18,859 nt of DNA. It comes from Bacteroidales bacterium. GTDB lineage: Bacteria; Bacteroidota; Bacteroidia; Bacteroidales; F082. The stretch spans positions 1-18,859 of the forward strand of contig CAAGIO010000004.1 in NCBI GenBank assembly GCA_900769945.1, read 5' to 3'. The position numbers and the translations under genes were made by a program. The notes below the pieces were generated by a model. It was not told where the DNA came from. It made no database searches and was given only the letters and a program-made list of their open reading frames with translations. Shown here one piece after another: positions 7,989 through 14,539 of this stretch; positions within the stretch are counted from its first letter, which is position 1, and each line of letters opens with the position of its first letter.

Positions 7989-8711
7989 TTACCTCGTCAG
8001 TGCTTGGAAGCATTCCTCTATGCTCGCGTTTGTCGAGTGCATGACGTTCATCTTGATGTTGTCGATGGTGTCGTTCGCCACCACCTTGCCTTTGTTGATG
8101 ATGATGATTTGCGGGCACATCGCCTCCACCTCCTGCATGATGTGCGTCGAGAGAAGCACGGTCTTCTCTTTCCCTATCTCTGTTATAAGGCTCCTTATCT
8201 CGACGAGCTGGTTGGGGTCGAGGCCGGCGGTGGGCTCGTCAAGGATGAGTACCGATGGGTTATGCATCATGGCTTGGGCTAACCCTATGCGCTGGCGGTA
8301 TCCCTTCGACAACGCCCCTATCTTCTTGCGCATCTCCACAGTAAGCCCCGTACGCTCTATCATCTCATCGATACGCTTCTGCGCCTCCTTGCCCTTGATG
8401 TCGTGTATGCCCGCTACAAACTCAAGGTACTCTCGCACATACATGTCTAAGTATAATGGGTTGTGCTCCGGAAGGTAGCCTATGCGCCTGCGGACCTCCA
8501 TCGGGCTCTCAAGCGTGTCGAAGCCCTCGACGCTCACATCCCCCTCCGTCTGAGGAATGAAGCACGTTATTATCTTCATCAACGTGGATTTGCCCGCTCC
8601 GTTAGGCCCTAATAACCCTACGATTTTCCCCTTCTCAATCTCAAGACTTACATCGTTTAAAGCAAGCTGCTGCTCATATTTCTTTGTGACGTGGTTTACC
8701 TTTATCGACAT
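7989..8711 (-). CDS. gldA: ABC transporter ATP-binding protein, GldA type, short form
   Basis: 240 residues forming one nucleotide-binding domain: Walker A GPNGAGKST near residues 34-42, Q-loop region with the GldA-like IGYLPEHNPLYLDMYVREYL, signature LSKGYRQRIGLA, Walker B VLILDEPTAGLDP, and H-loop STHIMQEVEA. These match GldA, the ATPase of the gliding-associated GldAFG transporter of Flavobacterium, better than a generic ABC-2 ATPase. GldA proteins that I recall are near 300 residues. This one lacks most of the region after KGKVVANDTI but still ends in SIEECFQALTR, resembling the usual final helix. No membrane partner genes (gldF, gldG) are in the window. In non-gliding Bacteroidales the transported substrate is unknown. 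The length shortfall is judged from memory. Confidence 0.85.
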   Translation of the reverse strand: MSIKVNHVTKKYEQQLALNDVSLEIEKGKIVGLLGPNGAGKSTLMKIITCFIPQTEGDVSVEGFDTLESPMEVRRRIGYLPEHNPLYLDMYVREYLEFVAGIHDIKGKEAQKRIDEMIERTGLTVEMRKKIGALSKGYRQRIGLAQAMMHNPSVLILDEPTAGLDPNQLVEIRSLITEIGKEKTVLLSTHIMQEVEAMCPQIIIINKGKVVANDTIDNIKMNVMHSTNASIEECFQALTR

Positions 8712-8733
8712 CGTTTAACGTTTTTCTTTGTTG

Positions 8734-8741
8734 CAAAGATA
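8734..8741 (-). promoter_or_regulatory. -7 promoter box for gldA
   Basis: The minus strand reads TATCTTTG, matching TAnnTTTG. It lies 22 bases before the gldA ATG, giving a leader of roughly 15 bases. No well-spaced -33 element is evident. Confidence 0.5.
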
Positions 8742-9026
8742 CACATTATCGTCCAATCTGTAAGAGTTGGCGGTATTTTTTTTCTTTCACTGCACCTTAT
8801 CCTCTCGCTCCGCGCCATTCCCCAAGCCTCTTCCCTTCTCTTTCTTCATACGGCGTCAACGCTCTTTTCCCACGCCGCTCCCAACCCAATGCCGCGTTCA
8901 GCTATTCTTTCAATCTATACTACGCCCCTTCTTCCCATTTTTTGACCGTCGCAGTAATGTCTTTTCCCCCGGAAAGTCAGAAAAAAATTATTTGTAAATA
9001 AATGTTTTTCCTATGAAAATAATACT
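8742..9026. other. Non-coding gap between divergent gldA and gapA, with a pyrimidine-rich tract
   Basis: Most of the 426 bases between these genes lack a gene. From about 8776 to 8945 the plus strand is strongly C+T rich (runs such as CTTCCCTTCTCTTTCTTC) and unlike its surroundings. Open frames here are low-complexity Ser/Pro/Phe/Leu strings without family features. I see no terminator hairpin or RNA family. Confidence 0.5.
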
Positions 9027-9034
9027 TAACTTTG
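9027..9034 (+). promoter_or_regulatory. -7 promoter box for the first GAPDH gene
   Basis: TAACTTTG matches TAnnTTTG. Initiation near 9041 would leave a leader of about 97 bases. The -33 region is only a T-rich stretch (near 9003-9009) without a clear TTG. Confidence 0.55.
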
Positions 9035-9137
9035 CATGACTTACTTAATGAAGTCGGGTGATTTATTTGGTGGAAATTTTTTAGATGATTTTAGACTTGA
9101 AATAAGATATTAACAACCATAAAATAAAATTACTATC

Positions 9138-10160
9138 ATGAATAAAATTAGAATTGGTATTAACGGATTAGGCCGAATTGGTCGATTGGTGCTACGTGCT
9201 GCACAACATAGAGATGACATCGAGATAGTGTGCATGAATGGAACTTGTCCTGTTGATTATCAGGCGTATATGTTAAGATATGACACTATGCACGGCAAGT
9301 TTGACGGCACCATAGATTATAATTTGGAGAAGAGTACCCTTATTATTAATGGTAAGGAGATTCCGACATCTGTGACAAGAGACCCTAAAGAGGTGCAATG
9401 GGGCAAATACGGTGCCGATTATGTCGTCGATTCCACTGGTAAATTCTTGACCAAGGCGGATGTTCAGGCGCATCTTGACAACGGCGCGAAGTATGTCGTG
9501 ATGGCTGGCCCTTCAAAAGATGACACACCTATGTTTGTTTGCGGTGTCAATGACAAGACTTATGTTAAAGGGACACAGGTCGTCTCTAATGCCTCGTGTA
9601 CTACAAACTGTCTGGCTCCTATCGCAAAGATTCTCAATGATAAATGGGGCATTGTCAATGGTCTTATGACAACGGTGCATGCTACAACAGCCACCCAGAA
9701 GCCTATCGACGGCCACTCTTTGAAGGACTGGAGAGGCGGACGCGCTGCCGCAGGAAATATCATTCCTTCTTCTACCGGCGCGGCAAAAGCTGTGGGTAAG
9801 GTTATCCCTGAGCTGAACGGCAAACTCACAGGCATGTCGATGCGTATCCCTACACTCGACGTCTCTGTGGTCGATTTGACTGTCAACCTTGCTAAACCGG
9901 CTAAGTATTCGGAGATATGCGCCGCAATGAAAGAGGCTTCCGAAGGCGAGATGAAGGGTATCCTCGGATATACTGAAGATGCCGTGGTGTCGTCCGACTT
10001 CCTCGATGACACTCGCACATCAATATTCGATGCCACCGCAGGTATCGCTCTGAGCGACACTTTCGTAAAGGTCATCTCTTGGTATGACAACGAGATCGGT
10101 TACTCGAACAAACTTCTCGACCTCGTCAGACGTATGGCCGAGATAAACGGAGATATTTAG
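9138..10160 (+). CDS. gapA: Glyceraldehyde-3-phosphate dehydrogenase, copy 1 (altered cofactor-selecting residue)
   Basis: 340 residues, full length for a phosphorylating GAPDH. The enzyme oxidises glyceraldehyde 3-phosphate to 1,3-bisphosphoglycerate with phosphate and a nicotinamide cofactor in glycolysis, reversibly. It has the Rossmann start NGLGRIGR (residues 9-16), catalytic Cys154 in SNASCTTNC, His181 in VHATT, and WYDNEIGYS near the end. Overall it resembles the main Bacteroides GapA and E. coli GapA. The odd point is residue 35: the usual Asn-Asp that binds the adenosine ribose of NAD is Asn-Gly here (GGA codon at 9240-9242). Loss of that Asp is associated with relaxed specificity or NADP use in engineered GAPDH. 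It has its own promoter and is followed by a structured 421-bp gap and a paralogue in the same orientation. Actual cofactor preference is inference. Confidence 0.96.
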   Translation: MNKIRIGINGLGRIGRLVLRAAQHRDDIEIVCMNGTCPVDYQAYMLRYDTMHGKFDGTIDYNLEKSTLIINGKEIPTSVTRDPKEVQWGKYGADYVVDSTGKFLTKADVQAHLDNGAKYVVMAGPSKDDTPMFVCGVNDKTYVKGTQVVSNASCTTNCLAPIAKILNDKWGIVNGLMTTVHATTATQKPIDGHSLKDWRGGRAAAGNIIPSSTGAAKAVGKVIPELNGKLTGMSMRIPTLDVSVVDLTVNLAKPAKYSEICAAMKEASEGEMKGILGYTEDAVVSSDFLDDTRTSIFDATAGIALSDTFVKVISWYDNEIGYSNKLLDLVRRMAEINGDI

Positions 10161-10208
10161 TCGTATTGTGGGGCGACACAATGTGCATGGCGTCCCAAAG
10201 AAATACGA
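10161..10208 (+). other. Stem-loop immediately after the first GAPDH gene
   Basis: TCGTATT (10161-10167) pairs with AATACGA (10202-10208), and TGGGGCG (10169-10175) with CGTCCCA (10191-10197, one G-T pair), giving about 14 pairs with a small internal loop. It starts at the base after the stop codon. No T tract follows, so it may protect the 3' end rather than terminate directly. Confidence 0.55.
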
Positions 10209-10541
10209 CGTTCTGTTAACGTGAATCTTACAATTATTATTGGTGATGGGCTCGGTGTTGAACCGGGCTCATTGCTTTCCTATTGATAATCAGAAACCGA
10301 GATATGATTGGGATTGCGCCTTTGCGATATGTTAAAGGTGAAAAGCCCCGGACATTGCCTATTATTAATAGGTGTCATTCATGTCGTCGGCAAAGTGATA
10401 GGGAAACAGCCCTTTCGCCATAAAAATTTTTATTTCTGAGAATTAAGAAATAATAAGGAGTTTCGGAGATTTGTTAAAATTGTTTCTGATAATGAACAAA
10501 AAAAATTAAAGAAATGTTGTTATTGGAAATAGAAAAAATTG
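10209..10541 (+). other. Non-coding gap between tandem GAPDH genes, rich in inverted repeats
   Basis: No convincing gene. Inverted repeats seen: CTCGGT/ACCGGG at 10251-10256 and 10262-10267; CCTATT/AATAGG at 10358-10363 and 10367-10372, extended by GACA/TGTC at 10351-10354 and 10373-10376; an enclosing GGTGAAA/TTTCGCC pair at 10337-10343 and 10413-10419; and the palindrome ATAAAAATTTTTAT at 10420-10433. I find no internal TAnnTTTG box, so this may be the 3' UTR of copy 1 or an upstream regulatory region for copy 2. It matches no RNA family that I recognise. Confidence 0.45.
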
Positions 10542-10549
10542 TATCTTTG
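10517..10549 (+). promoter_or_regulatory. Promoter for the second GAPDH gene
   Basis: TATCTTTG at 10542-10549 matches TAnnTTTG exactly. A TTG at 10517-10519 lies 22 bases upstream; a second TTG at 10523-10525 is 16 bases away. Initiation near 10555 leaves a leader of about 27 A/T-rich bases, so copy 2 can be expressed independently of copy 1. Confidence 0.65.
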
Positions 10550-10581
10550 CGGGATTTTTTCAAATTTAAAAAAATATTCAC

Positions 10582-11604
10582 ATGAAAAAAATTAGAATAG
10601 GAGTTAATGGATTCGGTCGTATTGGCCGTTTGGCATTAAGGGCAGCGGAAGAGCGTGGAGATATTGAGGTTGTTGCTATTAATGATATTCAACCTCTTGA
10701 TTATCTTGGTTATAACCTTAAGTTCGATTCAGTACACGGAAGGTTTAACGGCACTGTTGACGTTGACATGGAGAACAATTTCATGATTATCAACGGAAGA
10801 AAAGTTGTTGTTACAGCGGAGAAAGAGCCTCGAAACATCAAGTGGGGTGATTACGGGGTTGAATATGTGCTTGAGTCAACAGGGTTGTTCCTTACAAAGG
10901 AGAAGGTTCAGGGGCACCTTGATGCTGGTGCGAAGTATGTTGTAATGTCGGCACCTTCAAAAGACGACACTCCTATGTTCGTGTATGGCGTAAACCACAA
11001 GACTTACACAAAGGGTACGCAGGTTGTATCGAATGCCTCATGTACTACAAACTGTCTTGCACCTCTTGCTAAAGTGTTGAACGACAATTGGGGAATAGTC
11101 AATGGCTTGATGGCTACGATACATGCTGTCACTGCAAAGCAGAGGACTGTTGACGGCAACTCTATCAGAGATTGGCGTGGCGGCAGGGCTGCATTCGGAA
11201 ACATCATCCCATCGACAACGGGTGCTGCCAAGGCTGTAGGCAAGGTCATCCCTGAGTTAAACGGAAAACTCACGGGAACATCATACCGTGTCCCAACAAT
11301 GGACGTCTCTGTCGTTGACCTCACCGCAGTACTTGAGCGTCCAACAACATACGAGGAGATTTGTGCCGCAATGAAGAAGGCTTCGGAAGAAGGCGACCTT
11401 AAAGGCATACTCGGCTATACCGACGAGCAGATGGTCTCAACCGACTTTATCGATGACATCCATTCCTCTATCTTTGACGCACAGGCAGGTCTCGCCTTGA
11501 ACGACAAGTTCGTGAAGGTCGTCGCTTGGTACGATAACGAGATGGGTTACTCAAGAAGAGTTTGCGACCTCATCGCTCACATGGATTCAGTAAACAGCAA
11601 GTAG
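10582..11604 (+). CDS. Glyceraldehyde-3-phosphate dehydrogenase, copy 2 (canonical NAD-type)
   Basis: 340 residues, the same length as its neighbour, with which it aligns without gaps over most of its length but with many substitutions. It has NGFGRIGR (residues 9-16), catalytic Cys154 in SNASCTTNC, the catalytic His in IHAVT (residue 181), and WYDNEMGYS. Unlike copy 1, it keeps Asn34-Asp35, the usual NAD-selecting signature. In the phosphate-site loop it reads H-A-V-T-A-K-Q, where copy 1 and E. coli have H-A-T-T-A-T-Q; the Thr three after His is kept, while a Lys replaces the next-but-one Thr. It has its own promoter and a strong terminator, so it is a separate transcription unit. Likely a glycolytic GAPDH; which copy is the main glycolytic enzyme cannot be told from sequence. 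Confidence 0.95.
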   Translation: MKKIRIGVNGFGRIGRLALRAAEERGDIEVVAINDIQPLDYLGYNLKFDSVHGRFNGTVDVDMENNFMIINGRKVVVTAEKEPRNIKWGDYGVEYVLESTGLFLTKEKVQGHLDAGAKYVVMSAPSKDDTPMFVYGVNHKTYTKGTQVVSNASCTTNCLAPLAKVLNDNWGIVNGLMATIHAVTAKQRTVDGNSIRDWRGGRAAFGNIIPSTTGAAKAVGKVIPELNGKLTGTSYRVPTMDVSVVDLTAVLERPTTYEEICAAMKKASEEGDLKGILGYTDEQMVSTDFIDDIHSSIFDAQAGLALNDKFVKVVAWYDNEMGYSRRVCDLIAHMDSVNSK

Positions 11605-11626
11605 TTGTTTTAGTTATTATGGTTGT

Positions 11627-11657
11627 AAGGTTGTCAGAATATGGCGACCTTTTTTTT
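11627..11657 (+). terminator. Rho-independent terminator after the second GAPDH gene
   Basis: AAGGTTGTC (11627-11635) pairs with GGCGACCTT (11643-11651) over nine pairs including two G-T pairs, with a seven-base loop. The 3' arm runs into a T tract ending at 11657. Classic intrinsic terminator 22 bases after the stop. Confidence 0.9.
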
Positions 11658-11678
11658 GTTAAAAAAATCTAATAATTA

Positions 11679-11708
11679 TTGGGAATTGCAAAATGATTTA
11701 TAATTTTG
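11679..11708 (+). promoter_or_regulatory. Promoter for the RelA/SpoT gene
   Basis: TTG at 11679-11681, a 19-base spacer, and TAATTTTG at 11701-11708 match the Bacteroidota -33/-7 pattern. Initiation near 11715 gives a leader of about 28 bases. Confidence 0.65.
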
Positions 11709-11742
11709 CAGCTGAAAACGAAGCATAAAAAATTGGTGTTAT

Positions 11743-13941
11743 ATGACTCTGCCAGATACTTACTCTCCAGAAGAAAAAAAAGAATTGGACCGACAGTTTA
11801 ACGAGCTTTTAAAGTGTTGGAAATCTCGTAAAGACGAACAAGATGTTGCGCAAGTGACTGAAGCATATCTGCTTGCGGCAAATGCACACAAGGACGCACG
11901 TCGTCGTTCGGGAGAGCCGTACATGTATCACCCGCTCGCCGTGGCAATGATAATAGCCGGTGAGATGGGAATGGGGAGGACATCCATCATTGGCGCGCTC
12001 CTGCATGACGTTGTGGAGGACACCGAGTATTCGGTCGAGGACATTCGCGCACGTTTCGGCGATAAGGTTGCCGAGATTGTTGATGGAGTGACGAAGCTCA
12101 CCAATGACGATTTCAATGGTGATGGCGTGAGGAGCCTTCAGGCGGAGACGTTCCGTAAGGTCATAATGAGCATGTCGAACGAGATGCGTGTCGTTCTCGT
12201 GAAACTCGCTGACCGTCTTCATAATATGCGCACACTCGACTCAATGCCGCATCACAAACAGCTCAAGATTGCCTCTGAGACAACACAGATTTATGCCCCG
12301 CTCGCTTATCGTCTCGGTCTTTATAAGATAAAGGTGGAGCTCGACGACCTATGCCTCAAATATATCAGGCCGCAGGTGTTCGAGACAGTGCGCAGACAGC
12401 TCGAAGGCCTGCGTGAAACCAAAGTTAAGGAGTTGGATGAGTTCATCGCGCCGGTGAAAAAAGAGCTTCATGAGATGGGCATCAAGGTGCGTACCATGAC
12501 CATAGAGAGAAACATCAGCGCAGTGTGGGAGAGAATGAACAAGTTCGGGATGTCTATCGACGAGGTCTATGACGTCTATGTCTCAAGGATTATCATCGAC
12601 TGCCCCAAGAATGAGGAGAAGGTGAGGTGCTGGGAGACTTACGCCGTACTCACAGATTTCTATTATCCTGACAGCAAGAAACTGCGCGACTGGGTGTCGT
12701 TCCCCAAGACCAACGGCTATTCCTCTATCCACGGAGTCTTCATGGGAAAGAGAGGCAATTGGATTGAGACACAGATCCGTACAGAACGTATGGACGACAT
12801 CGCAGAAAACGGGTTCTCTGCCTATTGGAGATACCGCGACAAGAACACCACGGAGGAAAGCGGCCTCGACCTCTGGATGGGCGTGGTGAAAGACCTTGTG
12901 AAAGAGTCGGATAAGAATAACCTTAATGCTCTCGAATTTATCGATAACTTCCAGCTCGACCTCTTCAGCGACGAGATTTTTGTCTTCACCCCGAAAGGTG
13001 ATAAAGTCACCCTCCCGAAAGGTGCCACCGTACTCGATTTCGCTTACGGAATACATAGCGAACTCGGAAACCACTGCATCGGGGCAAACGTCAATAAGAA
13101 ACTCGCACGCCTCGACACCGAGCTGAAAATGGGTGACCAAGTGGAGATTATCACCTCTCAACATCAAGAGCCTCAAGAGAAATGGTTCGTCTTCCTTTCA
13201 ACATCTATCGCAAAAAGCAAGCTGAAAAGCAGCATCAAGGACTATAGGAGGACGTTCAAGGAGGAAGGAAAAGAGAAACTACATCAGATGTTCAACAAAC
13301 TCGGCATTGAGTTCAGCAAACAAAACCGCTCCGCTCTTACAGAGAAACTTAACATGATGAGCCGCAACGACTTATATTATTATGTCGCAATAGGGAAGGT
13401 GGGGCTGCAGGTCGTGGAGAACGCTTTTAAGAAAAACGACTCCAACTGGTCGGATAATATAGTGAAGTACCTTACCCTTGGTATTGTGAGGCCTGCGTCG
13501 AATAAGAGCTCCGGGGAGAGAGCCGCATACACCATAGCCACATGCTGCAAACCTATTCCGGGCGATGACGTGGTGGCGATAGAGCTGCCTGGTGAACCTG
13601 TGCAGATTCATCACCCTGACTGCCAGAGGGCTATGAAACTAATGTCACGGTTCGGCCAGAATATTGTAAAGGCTAAATGGCAGTTCGGAAACGAGTTCTC
13701 GTTCCTTGCTACTGTTAAAGTGTTTGGAATCAATAAGATGGGTCTTGGGGCTGCTTTGTTCGATGTCTTGACAAACAAGGAGCATCTCGATGTTCACTCC
13801 CTCGAGATGAAGTCGGAAGGCGGCATGGTCATCGCTACAATCTCAGTTTATGTCGATAATCTCAAACGGCTCGAATCGCTTATCGAACAGCTGAAAAAGA
13901 TTGAATATGTGAGGAAAGTCGAAAGGATTGGCAACGCATGA
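11743..13941 (+). CDS. Long RelA/SpoT homologue: (p)ppGpp hydrolase with a divergent synthetase domain
   Basis: 732 residues with the complete long-RSH layout: HD hydrolase domain (about 45-190), synthetase domain (about 245-360), TGS (about 411-472, IFVFTPKGD), conserved-Cys domain (ATCCKPIPGDD near 595, HHPDC), and C-terminal ACT (about 653-730). Such proteins make and destroy (p)ppGpp in the stringent response on ribosomes. Hydrolase residues are all present: His63, His88-Asp89 (HDVVEDT), Asp157 and Asn161 (KLADRLHNMRT). In the synthetase domain Asp277, Tyr326 (NGY) and Glu342 (ETQIRT) remain. However, the segment equivalent to GRxKxxYSIxxKM reads T-I-E-R-N-I-S-A-V-W-E-R-M (253-265), replacing a nucleotide-binding Arg with Ile254 and two Lys with Arg. 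The RxKD motif is K-L-R-D (313-316). Activity may favour hydrolysis; this could also be normal for one of the two RSH types in Bacteroidales. Confidence 0.95.
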   Translation: MTLPDTYSPEEKKELDRQFNELLKCWKSRKDEQDVAQVTEAYLLAANAHKDARRRSGEPYMYHPLAVAMIIAGEMGMGRTSIIGALLHDVVEDTEYSVEDIRARFGDKVAEIVDGVTKLTNDDFNGDGVRSLQAETFRKVIMSMSNEMRVVLVKLADRLHNMRTLDSMPHHKQLKIASETTQIYAPLAYRLGLYKIKVELDDLCLKYIRPQVFETVRRQLEGLRETKVKELDEFIAPVKKELHEMGIKVRTMTIERNISAVWERMNKFGMSIDEVYDVYVSRIIIDCPKNEEKVRCWETYAVLTDFYYPDSKKLRDWVSFPKTNGYSSIHGVFMGKRGNWIETQIRTERMDDIAENGFSAYWRYRDKNTTEESGLDLWMGVVKDLVKESDKNNLNALEFIDNFQLDLFSDEIFVFTPKGDKVTLPKGATVLDFAYGIHSELGNHCIGANVNKKLARLDTELKMGDQVEIITSQHQEPQEKWFVFLSTSIAKSKLKSSIKDYRRTFKEEGKEKLHQMFNKLGIEFSKQNRSALTEKLNMMSRNDLYYYVAIGKVGLQVVENAFKKNDSNWSDNIVKYLTLGIVRPASNKSSGERAAYTIATCCKPIPGDDVVAIELPGEPVQIHHPDCQRAMKLMSRFGQNIVKAKWQFGNEFSFLATVKVFGINKMGLGAALFDVLTNKEHLDVHSLEMKSEGGMVIATISVYVDNLKRLESLIEQLKKIEYVRKVERIGNA

Positions 13942-13984
13942 AATTAATTTTGTTATAATATATTCCCGATATTCTTTTTTTTAG

Positions 13985-13992
13985 TAAATTTG
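13985..13992 (+). promoter_or_regulatory. -7 promoter box for the fur-like gene and purA
   Basis: TAAATTTG matches TAnnTTTG, 39 bases before the ATG. No good -33 element is seen at the usual spacing. Because purA follows only 16 bp after the regulator, this box probably serves both genes. Confidence 0.5.
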
Positions 13993-14031
13993 AACCCGTA
14001 AAAATACGAATCATCGTTTTTGTAACTGATT

Positions 14032-14523
14032 ATGAATGAGCTTGATGAAAATATTCTCACTGCTGTGAGGAAGATTTTTACGGACTATCTGCAACGGCAT
14101 AACTATCGTAAGACAAATGAACGTTTCCTTATCTTAGATGAGATATATTCCATTAACGGGCATTTTGATATTGATTCGTTATATACGCAGATGAGTGAGC
14201 GTAGGCTTCATGTCAGTAAGGCGACGATATACAATACTGTTGAGCTTCTTATGGATTGTAATCTTGTGACAAGGCATCAGTTTGGGAGGCATTGCGCCCA
14301 GTACGAACGCTCGTTCGAGTTCAAACAGCACGACCACTTCGTTGACTTGGCGACGGGCGCGGTGTTCGAGTATTGCGACCCGCGTATCATGGAGATTCAG
14401 AAGTCGGTGGAGGAGATGTTCGATGTTGACGTGGCATACCATTCCCTCACTTTCTATGGCACAAAGAAGAAACATAAGAGGAAACGTATTGGTGGAGGTG
14501 AAAGAATAATTATTGATAATTAA
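14032..14523 (+). CDS. Fur-family transcriptional regulator lacking both CxxC pairs
   Basis: 163 residues. The N-terminal winged helix is Fur-like: H-N-Y-R-K-T-N-E-R-F (23-32), GHFDIDSLY (43-51), and recognition helix region VSKATIYNTVELL (61-73). The dimerisation domain keeps HDHF (100-103), G-V/F-E-Y-C-D-P-R-I and a late His. In ordinary Fur proteins the HDH motif is followed by I-C-x-x-C-G and a second CxxC lies near the C-terminus. Here residues 105 and 108 are Asp and Thr, and the C-terminal positions read Y-G-T-K-K-K-H with a strongly basic tail, so the structural zinc site is absent. The histidine-rich sensor site may still bind metal. It is followed 16 bp later by purA and likely shares its mRNA. 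Family assignment is secure; its metal and target genes are unknown. Confidence 0.9.
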   Translation: MNELDENILTAVRKIFTDYLQRHNYRKTNERFLILDEIYSINGHFDIDSLYTQMSERRLHVSKATIYNTVELLMDCNLVTRHQFGRHCAQYERSFEFKQHDHFVDLATGAVFEYCDPRIMEIQKSVEEMFDVDVAYHSLTFYGTKKKHKRKRIGGGERIIIDN

Positions 14524-14539
14524 CAATATATACTTTATT

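Noticed and set aside
8691..8945. Plus-strand open frame of 84 codons
   Set aside because: It overlaps the gldA start and promoter, encodes low-complexity Ser/Leu/Phe/Pro sequence from a pyrimidine-rich tract and has no family features.
9138..11604. Tandem GAPDH genes as an assembly duplication
   Set aside because: The copies differ at many residues, have different spacers and promoters, and differ in synonymous positions throughout, so they are true paralogues.
14513..14539. Upstream ATG for purA
   Set aside because: It overlaps the end of the Fur-family gene and adds nine AT-rich codons before the standard MAKIDLLLGLQWGDEGKGK start.
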